In this document: piece after piece, positions 42,901 to 55,611 of the stretch
Position numbering within the stretch: position 1 is the stretch's first letter
Layout: each line of letters opens with the position of its first letter
Assembly (NCBI GenBank): GCA_030686995.1
Contig: CM060680.1
Span: 196,465,322 to 196,529,321 of the forward strand
Source: Artemisia argyi
Taxonomy: Eukaryota > Streptophyta > Magnoliopsida > Asterales > Asteraceae
Length of the DNA: 64,000 nucleotides
Direction: 5' to 3'
Position numbers and translations under genes: made by a program
Notes under the pieces: generated by a model
What the model saw: the letters and a program-made list of their open reading frames with translations, nothing else
Database searches by the model: none
Told to the model about the DNA's origin: nothing

Positions 42901-45900
42901 TGATGAGTGCTCAAACACTCATCATTTTTGGTCTAATCTGAACTGCAAAACATACAAAAACACTCAGAAATGCATCAAAATACTAAAAATGTTTCAAAAT
43001 TGTGTTTCATATGTTTTAGATGCAAAATGAGTAAAAACAGATGAAAAACGTACAAAGTTTGCAAAATTGGCAGTTTCAGTTCCCCAAGTTTCAAAATTTG
43101 TCAAAATCAGTCCCTAAGCATATAGTTTAAATGAAAAGTCAACCCAAAGCTTTTGAAAGTCAAAATATTACAAAATTGATCTTTGGGTAAAAAGTTTTGA
43201 AAATTGCAATTTAGTCCCTCAAATTTCACCAATTGGCAATTTTAGTCCCTGAGGGTCTAAAAATGGAAAATTACAATTTTTGTCTTAATATTATTGAAAC
43301 ATGGCAGGTTTAGTCCCTTGGAAGAGTTTGAATAGTTGGCAATCCCACCCCCTCAAAATTCAGTTTTTACTTGAATGGTCCTTGTGATTTCTAGTGCAAT
43401 ATACCAAACGGACCATGTTATTTACTACCCAATCCAAAATAAAACACAACCCCAGCCCACATCTCCCTAAGCCCATCACTTACCAAAGCTCACCCACACC
43501 TGTTTTTAATAATAAACCAAACCAGGGTCAACACAAGTCAACCCACCTCATTTCCCTTTCTTCCCCGCCTAAAAACCTAGCCCCCGAACACATCCCTGCC
43601 ATCTCCAACATCCCTGTCTCCCCCCTCCTCTGACTTTGTTCCCTCTCCAAAGTCAACCCCAACAACATCATAGCTTTTTCCCCATGTCTGCTATTCATGG
43701 GCATAAAATGGAATTGAGGGTCAAGATTGATACCATCCCATCCAAGGGCTGAAAATCAAGACAAGAAACGAAGCAGAAGAGGACAAATGAAGCAAGTGAA
43801 ACCCTAGTTTCTCTCAATTAGTATAAATATTCCATTTGTAAACCCTTAAAGGGCAGTAGTTGTTAGTTAGTAGTAGTGGTGTAGGTTTTAGAATAGTTTT
43901 AGTTCTCAGCTTATTTAAATTCAGCTTTATTCCAAATTTGTACTTTTTATTTTTCTGGTTTAATGCAAATTCAGCTTTCTTTAATCTTACTATCTAAATT
44001 TACAAGTTTTTATTGAATATGCTTAAAATTCAAGTTTACCATTTCCAGCTTGTTCTACTGTTTATGTAAGCTCAAACAAGCTCATAAAGCTTGTTGTGAA
44101 CTTTTGCTCACTTGTCAACTGTTTTCAGAGTTTACCTTTTAAGTTTTAAGAAATCTCACAAAATACAAAAAAAAATAGCATAGCATAAATTGTAGGCTTG
44201 TTTTTAGTGCTTGTTTTTTTATCTGAAAATGTTTTAAATGACATATTATACTTAGTTAATGCACATCTGTTGAACATCTAAGCTCAGTTTAGTGCAATTC
44301 AGTTTTAAGCTCAGAACAACCTAGTTAAGGGTGTGTTTGGATTACATAGCTGAGCTGAGTTCTTGTTGTTTATTTGATAAGCCACTAGTTCATTCATGCT
44401 TCTTAGGTACCAATTAGGACAGTCAAAGCATTAGATTGGTAGATTTCTAGTAAAAAGTCAAAGTTGGGTTCAAATTCTCATAGTGTCAAGTCTGTTATGG
44501 TTTTTAGCACCCAAATCTTGATTTTAAGTATAGGAGTTGTTAACTTAGCTTGTTCTAGCTTCCTTTCATCCTAAAACATCACAATCACTAGCCTAAGTTC
44601 TTTACAATTTCTTATTGGTCAACCTTTGAGAAGAATGGAAAAAGTCAAATCTATTTTTGAGCAGAAAATCTCAAAATTGGAGGATTTTTAGTGATTTATG
44701 TGTTTGGATTAAAGCTTCAAAATTTTTATATATTAGAGTTAACCAGCTGAACTTTGTAATCCTATGCTTGCTTAATTTTTGTGAATTTTTTTTGAGCTTT
44801 TGCAAGTGCTTATAGTAGCCTAATTGGACTGTCCTTGCCGTGCACTCAGGAGTTTGCAAGAATTTCATTTGACCATAGATTGCTCAAATCTGAGCTTAGG
44901 GTTGTAATTCTTGCTGCTTTAGAAAGCTTTACAGTTGGTAGTTAGGATTTAAGAGTTGGGATCTCCCATAGTGCTTATTAAATAGCTTATTTGAGCCCTC
45001 AGGTTGGCTTCTTTTTGGACTGTTGCTGCTACTAATCTTGTTCTTATTCATGTTGACTGATCTTGTTGTTTCTGTTTGTTGTTGTTATTGTAGTTTGTTG
45101 TTACAATTGTTGTTGTTTGTTAATTTGCATCAGCTTTTGTAAGCTTGTAGCTCATTTGAGCTTGTGGAGCTTTTTCTGCCCTGCACCTCAGCAGGTCTGT
45201 TTCACTTATTTGCAGCCCTCAGTCATAAGTTGTTTTGCGCTTATAAGCCCCTTAATTTGCTTATTATCTGTCTCTCACAGCTTATTCATAAGTTATTTAA
45301 AATGTCTTTTGCATGATTCCCTCCCTAGTGTAGCCTGTCTTAGCTTTTGTATAGCTCACTTACACCTCTAGTGGTTGTTTGTTTAAACAGATACACCAGC
45401 AGCCCCACTAAGCTTGTTGATTTTCATGCTTGTGAATGTGCTTTTGTATTTTGGTAGTTAGCTTAATTGTGTGTAGCTGGAACTTATGCCTCTTTCAATT
45501 CCTGTTTGCAAGCTTTTTCATTTGCTTTTATTCACTCATTCACTCAACTGCTTTTGCAACACTTGCTAAGTACTCAGTCTACTAACCCACTTTCCCAAGG
45601 ATACCACAAGCTCAATACTTGAGCTGATTCCTTGCTCTTGGGTGTTTTGGAAAGCTCACCCAGCCAGCTTCATGGATCAAGTTTCACCTTGGACCTGGGA
45701 TCACCCAGGTGGGCCCCACTTTGGTCTACATATTGGTCATTGAGACCTGTTTTGGTCTGTCAGGGTGTGGATCATCTTATTTGCTTAATTGGTTCATTAG
45801 TAGGTCTAATTGCATGATCTAGCTTGTTTCTAGTGTATATAACTTGTTTGCAGTCTTCCTTAAGCTTTGGCTCAGTCATGATAGCTTCTTATCAGCTTAT

Positions 45901-47036
45901 TCTAGCTTAATATTTCATCTCCTAGTTCAAAAAGTGCATTGTTGGTTAAATAAGCTTGCATAAAGCTTATCTTTGAGTTTGAACAAGTTTGCTTTTGTAA
46001 AAGTTACTTAAATTCAGTGTACAATTGGTTTTGTAAAATAAAAATTTAGAAAAAACCAAATTTAATTTCTAGTGATAGCTTCTATTTAACATAATCTAGC
46101 TTTTTAATTTTTCTTTTTAAATTTTTGTCAAGTATTTATATGTTTTTATATTTTTATTAAATTCCTAGTATATTAAAGTATTTGTAGGAATTTTTCCAGA
46201 TTTTCCCCCTTTTTAGTACTTATTATAATTAATATTAGTTTAATAATAATTAAGTAATATTAGTTAATTAAATAGGTTTATTAATTTTTATTTAACAACA
46301 GTACTTTTTTATATTTTTCCTAGGTTTTATATATCATAAAATAATTTTAGGAAATTTTTCATAATTTTCACTATTCATCTTCTATTTTTCTTAATTTTAA
46401 TTAGTTTAAAGTAATTAATAAATAGTAATTAATTAATAATAAATAGAGAAAAAGTAGGAAAAATATATTTTTAGTTTTAAAATTACTTTTATATTATTTT
46501 AGAATTTTAAGAATTAAATTTTCATTTTTCTAGCTTAATTTCATAATTAGTGTAATTTAAATATTATTAACTAGTAATTAAATAGTAATTAATTAATAAT
46601 AAATAATTAAATAGTGTAAAAATTATTTTTCTTTTTCTAAAAATTTTCTTTTATCATTAGGATTGTAAAAATGTAATTTTCATATCCGTAGGTATTTTAT
46701 TTTACAAAACTCGCGTTTTATTTCGTACGCTGACGTAACTTTAATTCAAACGAACGCGTTTTTAGGCTTAGCTCACGTTTTTAGGTTATCTGATCGTCAG
46801 TAAATGTTAATATAGTGTTTCTGAGTTATTTTCATTCCTCATCTCGTAGCTTAATCATTCACAACCCCTTTTTGTCCAAATTCACCCGATCACAGACCCG
46901 TTTTGAATACAATCCACACCTCGTCGAGACATAACGACCCGGGGAAGCCACTATACTTCAACGGAGATTGATTATAGGCAGTTTGACTTGGTTGACCATC
47001 ACCTGGTCAATTAGGTTGACCGTTTGGACCCAATCA
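42901..47036 (+). repeat. LTR B, shared by the two internal domains
   Basis: 4136 bp, TGATGAGTG...CCCAATCA. It serves as 3' LTR of domain 1 and 5' LTR of domain 2. No ORF in it is supported; the AT-rich middle (45950-46700) and a TGACG-containing part near 46730 are colinear with LTRs A and C. Confidence 0.92.
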
Positions 47037-47041
47037 AATTT

Positions 47042-47060
47042 TGGCGCCGCTGCCGGGGAG
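47042..47060 (+). other. Primer-binding site, tRNA-Asp type (copy 2)
   Basis: TGGCGCCGCTGCCGGGGAG agrees with the complement of the plant tRNA-Asp 3' end with one mismatch in 18 bases. Confidence 0.85.
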
Positions 47061-47336
47061 GTGTGCGCGCTATTCTAAACGGTTTTTCTGATTAGTGATT
47101 TTGGAATTCGTTCCATTGTACATTTATCCATCCTTTGTTCATATTTTCTTATTTTCAAAACAAAACCGTTCCTGAAAACTTTTTAAAATCAGTTTTCAAC
47201 GAACACAAAAAACACAAAAACATTTTCTCTCTTATTTGTACAAAATGTTTATCCAAAAATCCAAAAACATTCTCCTTTACCCTCTCACATCTTTGATTCT
47301 TCATTCCTTACCCTCCCAACCCTTTTGATTCTTTTT

Positions 47337-49238
47337 ATGTCTCATCCACACCTTCTGGCTTGCCATTGGTGTGGTAATCCTTATAATGGTGGTAATTGCC
47401 CCAGCTGTGGCATGGTAGAGTCAGGAAACGGGTCTGTCTATAACCAAGATCCCTATTCCTACCATGACACGACTGATTTATTCCATCAGTTACCACACCA
47501 TGAGACTCATCAATTTTACTGTTGTGAGTACTAAGGTGGTTCACATTACTGTTCTGATTGTCAATCGGGAAACACGCTTGTCTATGAGCAGTTCCCTGAT
47601 AACAATTATAACTCAAGCACATACAACCCACAGCCACATTAGTTTCACTGTTGTGATTACTGTGGAAGTCCACACTCTAGCTAGGATTGTCAAACAAGGA
47701 ATCCACTTCCTTGTAACAATTACGACTATTCATTTTCAGACCCACCTCCACAGTACCAAATGATCCAATCAACTCCTCATGATGCTGAGCAAGACCTTTT
47801 ACTAAAGGCTCTTGATATATTGAAAGAACTTAAGGAAGAGTTGGTTACTACATCGTTTCAAGACTCTTGTGAGAAATCTATGGCAAAGTTACTTGCTGAA
47901 GAACGAGAGGCTAGAAACGAATTGAGCATGGACGAATTGCTAGTCTTAGAACAAGCAGCTAAAACACGTGCCATATTTCGCAATGATGCTCTTCTCGACG
48001 ATGATGATAGTGATGATGATGAAGATAACATTGTTATTATTCAAAAAGATTCATCAGATTCATCTGTTGTGATTCCTTCCATGGAGAATCAGGGAGAAAA
48101 TAATGTGACGAAGTCACTAGTCATTGATCAAATGGAACTTGAAAATTCCTTAACTGCTAGTACTTCTAAACTCCCTCTGTCTATTGATATCACACCCGAA
48201 GTTCACACTCACTCTCTGAATATGGGGGATGAGCATCTTAGCACTGTTCCTCAAAAGGAATCGGACGAATTAATAAAGTCTAGCGTTGAGAACCTTGTCC
48301 CAATCCCAAGAGAGTCACAGGGAACTTTTGATCACGTGTGTGATTTACCTTCCCCTCTTGAGTGTTCAAACGATCATTTTGAGACTTTCTCAGATTTTAA
48401 TGATGATTGTACATCTCATGGAGACATTGAGTATATTGAGGCATCACTCCCACATTCTAATGCTGATCATCTTCTTGAGGAGTTCGCCGATGAACTTACT
48501 CACATCAATCCACTTTCATTGGAAAGTGATGATGGTCTCCTTCACTTTGAAGTTGATCTAGGAGAAATTGAAAGTCTCCTATATCATGATCCGTCACTCA
48601 CTTCTGATCCTAACAGTCCAATAGAGAATGTTAATCTCTTTGTTCCCGAAACATTCAATACTACTCTCACCAATCCTCTATTTAAATTCAAATCTGAATT
48701 CACTTTGATTTCTGATAATCCACTCTTTGATATTCAGAATGAGGATTGTGATGAGTCTATTCCGGAACATGAGTTCACAGATTCACATCTTGTGAATAAT
48801 TCTCTTCATGAGGAGTTCTCCGGTGAACTCACTCATCATATCATCACTCCTCCGAAGTATGATAGCCCAGGAGGAGATGCGCTCAATCATGAGGATTTCC
48901 AAATTCCCACCCACCCTCCCGGGTTGTTTACGAGCTTAACCTTTGAAATCCAAACTCAGGCTAATGAGCCTGCTCTCGAGGAAGAAGATCTTATCATGAT
49001 TTTCATCATTGTTTTCTTCCTTTTCTTCACCTATCGGGTGACTTCTCTTATTCTTCACTCCTTCCGGAATGAGGATACCATCTTTGATCCCGGCATTTTC
49101 ATTTACCATTATCTTGAGCCGGGTACTTATCTCATCGGTGTGGAACTTTCACGTGCTTCAAATGTTTGTCCAAACATCTTGAATGAAAGTCCGATTGAGA
49201 TTGTTTCTTCCACATCATGCTTCCCCAAGGACAAATGA
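47337..49238 (+). pseudogene. CxxC-acidic-membrane protein of the tandem element, copy 2
   Basis: Same frame and length as copy 1. The zinc-module part is broken by stops at 47532-47534, about 47638-47640 and about 47680; the remaining 492 codons (47760-49238) are open and include the charged helix, acidic part, membrane segment IMIFIIVFFLFFTYRV and the NEDTIFDPG end in one piece. The damage is thus complementary to that of copy 1. Neither copy is complete, so the tandem element cannot make the full protein by itself. Confidence 0.8.
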
Positions 49239-49617
49239 ATTCGGGGTCGAGTCAAGCTAGCGACTCGGTAAACAAAAACAGTAGCATGCTTATAGGGTTT
49301 TCACCCTAAGTGTGGGGGAGTCACCCATGCTATGGTTACCAAATGAAGTGAAAAACAAAATGGTGTTTTCCACGCTTAGCTTGTAATGTTGCCCTTTTAC
49401 GTTCAAAATGTCGGCATAATAGCCGGGACTTTGAATATTGAGGACAATATTCATCCTAAGTGTGGGGGGTATTTCGCAATTCTAGCGAATTTTATCACAT
49501 TTTACTATCTTATACCCCCGTTTTTGACCAAAAATTTTAAAATTTTTTCACTGGTGCTTCAAAATTTTAAAAATTTTTCGTGGTAATCAGTCCGCCTTGT
49601 CTAACCGACAAAAGGGA

Positions 49618-50000
49618 TTGGCTAGTCCAGGAGCAAACGGATCTTGGTAAAGACATCTCAAATCCGTTTATGGCTTGCAATTTGCCCAAAATTGTATGGT
49701 TCCTCAACTCCCCATATCCTAAAACGCGAATGAGTTGGCTAGCCCGCAAGATTATGGCTTGTGGTAAAGGCAGTGGAAAATCCATAATTGGTAATCAGCT
49801 CACCAAGATGTTGACTATTCCATCAAGAGTTGGCTAGTCCAGAAGCAAACGACTTTTGGTAAAGACTAATCAAATCCGTTGACAGCTGGTGGTTTGCTCA
49901 AAATCACACGGTTATCAGGTGTGCCACAGTTCTTACATCTGGCTACTCCAGAAGTGATGGCTTTTGGTAAAGAGTTTAAAATCCATCAAGTTTTCAAAAC
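49618..50000 (+). repeat. Array of GGTAAAG-loop hairpins (tandem element, copy 2)
   Basis: Same units as 42478-42860, at an offset of 7140: hairpins at 49635-49669, 49678-49694, 49751-49788, 49848-49880, 49889-49907 and 49956-49987. The last unit here has an intact GGTAAAG. Confidence 0.82.
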
Positions 50001-50040
50001 AGTTATTGCTAGGGACTAGCAATATTTTAGTGTGGGGGAT

Positions 50041-53000
50041 TAATGAGTGCTCAAACACTCATCATTTTTGGTCAAATCTGAACTGCAAAACATACAAAAA
50101 CACTCAGAAATGCATCAAAATACTAAAAATGTTTCAAAATTGTGTTTTATATGTTTTAGATGCAAAATGAGTAAAAACAGATGAAAAACGTACAAAGTTT
50201 GCAAAATTGGCAGTTTCAGTCCCCCAAGTTTCAAAATTTGTCAAAATCAGTCCCTAAGCATATATTTTAAATGAAAAGTCAACCCAAAGCTTTTGAAAGT
50301 CAAAATATTACAAAATTGATCTTTGGGTAAAAAGTTTTGAAAATTGCAATTTAGTCCCTCAAATTTCACCAATTGGCAATTTTAGTCCCTAAGGGTCTAA
50401 AAATGGAAAATTACAATTTTTGTCCTAATATTATTGAAACATGGCAGGTTTAGTCCCTTGGAAGAGTTTGAACAGTTGGCAATCCCACACCCTCAAAATT
50501 CAGTTTTTACTTGAATGGTCCTTGTGATTTCTAGTGCAATATACCAAACGGACCATGTTATTTACTACCCAATCCAAAATAAAACACAACCCCAGCCCAC
50601 ATCTCCCTAAGCCCATCACTTACCAAAGCCCACCCACACCTGTTTTTAATAATAAACCAAACCAGGGTCAATACAAGTCAACCCACCTCCTTTCCCTTTC
50701 TTCCCCGCCTAAAAACCTAGCCCCCAAACACATCCCGACCATCTCCAACATCCCTGTCTCCCCCCTCCTCTGACTTTGTTCCCTCTCCAAAGTCAACCCC
50801 AACAACATCATAGCTTTTTCCCCATGTCTGCTATTCATGGGCATCAAATGGAATTGAGGGTCAAGATTGATACCATCCCATCCAAGGGCTGAAAATCAAG
50901 ACAAGAAACGAAGCAGAAGAGGACAAATGAAGCAAGTGAAACCCTAGTTTCTCTCAATTAGTATAAATATTCCATTTGTAAGCCTTTAAAGGGTAGTAGT
51001 TGTTAGTTAGTAGTAGTGGTGTAGGTTTTAGAATAGTTTTAGTTCTCAGCTTATTTAAATTCAGCTTTATTCCAAATTTGTACTTTTTATTTTTCTGGTT
51101 TAATGCAAATTCAGCTTTCTTTAATCTTACTATCTAAATTTACAAGTTTTTATTGAATATGCTTAAAATTCAAGTTTACCATTTCCAGCTTATTCTACTG
51201 TTTATGTAAGCTCAAACAAGCTCATAAAGCTTGTTGTGAGCTTTTGCTCACTTGTCAACTGTTTTCAGAGTTTACCTTTTAAGTTTTCAGAAATCTCACA
51301 AAATACAAAAAAAATAGCATAGCATAAATTGTAGGCTTGTTTTTAGTGCTTGTTTTTTATCTGAAAATGTTTTAAATGACATATTATACTTAGTTAATGC
51401 ACATCTGTTGAACATCTAAGCTCAGTTTAGTGCAATTCAGTTTTAAGCTCAGAACAACCTAGTTAAGGGTGTGTTTGGATTACATAGCTGAGCTGAGTTC
51501 TTGTTGTTTATTTGATAAGCCACTAGTTCATTCATGCTTCTTAGGTACCAATTAGGACAGTCAAAGCATTAGATTGGTAGATTTCTAGTAAAAAGTCAAA
51601 GTTGGGTTCAAATTCTCATAGTCTCAAGTCTGTTATGGTTTTTAGCACCCAAATCTTGATTTTAAGTATAGGAGTTGTTAACTTAGCTTGTTCTAGCTTC
51701 CTTTCATCCTAAAACATCACAATCAGTAGCCTAAGTTCTTTACAATTTCATATTGGTCAACCTTTGAGAAGAATGGAAAAAGTCAAATCTATTTTTGAGC
51801 AGAAAATCTCAAAATTGGAGAATTTTTAGTGATTTATGTGTTTGGATTAAAGCTTCAAAATTTTTATATATTAGAGTTTACCAGCTGAACTTTGTAATCC
51901 TATGCTTGGTTAATTTTTGTGAATTTTTTGTGAGCTTTTGCAAGTGCTTATAGTAGCCTAATTGGACTGTCCTTGCCCTGCACTCAGGAGTTTGCAAGAA
52001 TTTCATTTGACCATAGATTGCTCAAATCTGAGCTTAGGGTTGTAATTCTTGCTGCTTTAGAAAGCTTTACAGTTGGTAGTTAGGATTTAAGAGTTAGGAT
52101 CTCGGATCTCCCATAGTGCTTATTAAATAGCTTATTTGAGCCCTCAGGTTGGCTTCTTTTTGGACTGTTGCTGCTACTAATCTTGTTCTTATTCATGTTG
52201 ACTGATCTTGTTGTTTCTGTTTGTTGTTGTTATTGTAGTTTGTTGTTACAATTGTTGTTGTTTGTTAATTTGCATCAGCTTTTGTAAGCTTGTAGCTCAT
52301 TTGAGCTTGTGGAGCTTTTTCTGCCCTGCACCTCAGCAGGTCTGTTTCACTTATTTGCAGCCCTCAGTCATAAGTTGTTTTGCGCTTATAAGCCCCTTAA
52401 TTTGCTTATTATCTGTCTCTCACAGCTTATTCATAAGTTATTTAAAATGTCTTTTGCATGATTCCCTCCCTAGTGTAGCCTGTCTTAGCTTTTGTATAGC
52501 TCACTTACACCTCTAGTGGTTGTTTGTTTAAACTGATACACCAGCAGCCCCACTAAGCCTGTTGATTTTCATGCTTGTGAATGTGCTTTTGTATTTTGGT
52601 AGTTAGCTTAATTGTATGTAGCTGGAGCTTATGCCTCTTTCAATTCCTGTTTGCAAGCTTTTTCATTTGCTTTTATTCACTCATTCACTCAACCGCTTTT
52701 GCAACACTTGCTAAGTACTCAGTCTACTAACCCACTTTCCCAAGGATACCACAAGCTCAATACTTGAGCTGATTCCTTGATCTTGGGTGTTTTGGAAAGC
52801 TCACCCAGCCAGCTTCATGGATCAAGTTTCACCTTGGACCTGGGATCACCCAGGTGGGCCCCACTTTGGTCTACATATTGGTCATTGAGGCCTGTTTTGG
52901 TCTGTCAGGGTGTGGAGCAGCTTATTTGCTTAATTGGTTCATTAGTAGGTCTAATTGCATGATCTAGCTTGTTTCTAGTGTATATAACTTGTTTGCAGTC

Positions 53001-54242
53001 TTCCTTAAGCTTTGGCTCAGTCATGATAGCTTCTTATCAGCTTATTCTAGCTTAATATTTCATCTCCTAGTTCAAAAAGTGCACTGTTGGTTAAATAAGC
53101 TTGCATAAAGCTTATCTTTGAGTTTGAACAAGTTTGCTTTTGTAAAAGTTACTTAAATTCAGTGTACAATTAGTTTTGTAAAATAAAAATTTAGAAAAAA
53201 CCAAATTTAATTTCTAGTGATAGCTTTTATTTAACATAATCTAGCTTTTTAATTTTTCTTTTTAAATTTTTGTCAAGTACTTATATGTTTTTATATTTTT
53301 ATTAAATTCCTAGTATATTAAAGTATTTGTAGGAATTTTTCCAGATTTTCCCCCTTTCATTTAGTACTTATTATAATTAATATTAGTTTAATAATAATTA
53401 AGTAATATTAGTTAATTAAATAGGTTTATTAATTTTTATTTAACAACAGTACTTTTTTATATTTTTCCTAGGTTTTATATATCATAAAATAATTTTAGGA
53501 AATTTTTCATAATTTTCACTATTCATCTTCTATTTTTCTTAATTTTAATTAGTTTAAAGTAATTAATAAATAGTAATTAATTAATAATAAATAGAGAAAA
53601 AGTAGGAAAAATATATTTTTAGTTTTTAAATTACTTTTATATTAATAAATAGAGAAAAAGTAGGAAAAATATATTTTTAGTTTTAAAATTACTTTTATAT
53701 TATTTTAGAATTTTAAGAATTAAATTTTCATTTTTCTAGCTTAATTTCATAATTAGTGTAATTTAAATATTATTAACTAGTAATTAAATAGTAATTAATT
53801 ACTAATAAATAATTAAATAGTGTAAAAATTATTTTTCTTTTTCTAAAAATTTTCTTTTATCATTAGGATTGTAAAAATGTAATTTTCATATCCGTAGGTA
53901 TTTTATTTTACAAAACTCGCGTTTTATTTCGTACGCTGACGTAACTTTAATTCAAACGAACGCGTTTTTAGGCTTAGCTCACGTTTTTAGGTTATCTGAT
54001 CGTCAGTAAATGTTAATATAGTGTTTCTGAGTTATTTTCATTCCTCATCTCGTAGCGTAATCATTCACAACCCCTTTCTGTCCAAATTCACCCGATCACA
54101 GACCCGTTTTGAATACAATCCACACCTCGTCGGGACATAACGACCCGGGGAAGCCACTATACTTCATCGGAGATTGATTATAGGCAGTTTGACTTGGTTG
54201 ACCATCACCTGGTCAATTAGGTTGACCGTTTGGACCCAATCA
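50041..54242 (+). repeat. LTR C of the tandem element
   Basis: 4202 bp. It starts TAATGAGTG (TG changed to TA) and ends CCCAATCA, followed by the ATCCC duplication. A direct duplication of about 55 bp lies at 53580-53700. Anti-tRNA-Asp segment at 54154-54169. Confidence 0.92.
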
Positions 54243-55012
54243 ATCCCCCTCACGGAGTTTGAAAATAAGTAATTGTGAGGCTATGACTCACCTTGATTGA
54301 TACTGAAATGAAGAAAATAAAGTCGAATGAATTTATGATAACGGCTTCGAAACACAACCTGATAAATAGATTTATCTGAGAATTTGACCAAATACTATTT
54401 GGTAAATACGAACGAATAACGAATAATAATTATTTGTTATGACGAATAGGTGATGTGCAGTGCAATTTCTTATGATATGCATGATATGACAAAATATATT
54501 ATTTAAATTATCCATCGAAGTTTTACCTTTTTAATCGTAATTAAAAATATTAATTTTTGTAATATCGTTATATATATTATTAACGTTACGTTAAATAATA
54601 TATATAAACAAAAATGAAAGTTTAAATGCATATGAAATAAATTTACGAAAATAGAAAATAAATAAGAAGGTTAAATAGAATATGTTTAGTCCTTGTCCTT
54701 TTCCAATTTTACCATTTTTACTCTAACGATGTTTGCGTTACACCATTAGTCCTTTTTATAAATAAATTACAAGTATAGTCCTCTAATTGTCCAATAATCC
54801 AAACTAGGCTTAGAATATTAACTTTTATCAATTTTTACCCTTAAGTTTTTGTTTTTACAGTTTTCGTCCTTACTTTTCAATATTTACAATTTTAGTCCTT
54901 CTAGGTGTCGTCGCGTTACATTTTTAGTCCAAAGTTACAAAAATGATTATAAAAATTATCTAAAAATTTCCGTGGCTTATTAAGTTAATAATAAGCTTAT
55001 TTTAACTGCTTA

Positions 55013-55611
55013 TCTATACTACCTTATAATGTATTTAGGACATCTATATTTAGTAGTCTTAAAATGTTTAAGACCAAAAATATTTCTTTAATAGGAAAGA
55101 TGCGTACATGCTTGTAATTTTTTAAGACTTACAAGAAAAGAAGCATAATGTACACCATTTTAATGCACATATTTTTCAGACTTACAAGACAAGAAGCATA
55201 GTGTACACCACTTTAATGCACACATTAAAAAAACATTAATGCTATTTAATGTAATAAATTAATTAATTGGTTAATAAATACAATTAATACATTTATTAAA
55301 ACACCCTTACATAAGAAATACAAATTATCAAGCATATTGTATAACCAAATTAAACACAATTCCAGCATTAAATGTCACTAATACAAATAATAAAGCACAT
55401 TATTCAAGCCCGAACGGGTAACGGGCTAAATGGGCTTGAGCCCGAACGGGTGCAGGCCAAACGGGCTCAAGCCCGAACGAGCTCGGGCTAAATGAAATTC
55501 TTGATATCCGTAAAGTTATTATCAAAAAAACATAATAAACTAAAATGCATAGTTCACCGAAAAATTTAATTTCAGGGTACCCGCAGTTGCAACGCGCGGG
55601 TACCCTTCTAG
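55013..55611 (+). mobile_element. Short non-autonomous Helitron in the Tekay LTR
   Basis: It begins TCTATACTACCTTATAA after an A and ends with an inverted repeat GGGTACCCGC...GCGGGTACCC (about 55575-55605) and CTAG (55608-55611) before T. These are the usual Helitron ends, inserted between A and T. About 600 bp, no coding capacity. The corresponding part of the other LTR is outside the window, so the empty site could not be checked. Confidence 0.68.

Larger units (their letters stand above)
47037..50040 (+). other. Internal domain 2 of the tandem element
   Basis: 3004 bp, the same length as domain 1 and offset by 7140 bp. It has a PBS at 47042-47060, the second protein copy (47337-49238), hairpin/PPT-like motif (49433-49469), GGTAAAG array (49618-50000) and PPT (50029-50040). 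Confidence 0.88.
26433..54242 (+). mobile_element. Three-LTR tandem of a non-autonomous tRNA-Asp-primed retrotransposon
   Basis: Structure LTR-internal-LTR-internal-LTR: 26433-39896 (holding Copia-2), 39897-42900, 42901-47036, 47037-50040, 50041-54242. The outer ends are flanked by ATCCC at 26428-26432 and 54243-54247. The intact site, TATCCCCCTCACGG, is seen in the other Tekay LTR at 63970-63983. Each internal domain is 3004 bp and encodes one protein family only; RT and integrase are absent. A PBS for tRNA-Asp follows each of the first two LTRs, and the PPT TAGTGTGGGGGAT precedes the second and third. The order suggests recombination between sister copies, or LTR-LTR joining during insertion. 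Confidence 0.93.

Noticed and set aside
55407..55490. GCCCGAACGGGCT repeats as a possible CRISPR-like or satellite array
   Set aside because: Few, irregular units without unique spacers; this is a small GC-rich repeat in a plant LTR or Helitron.
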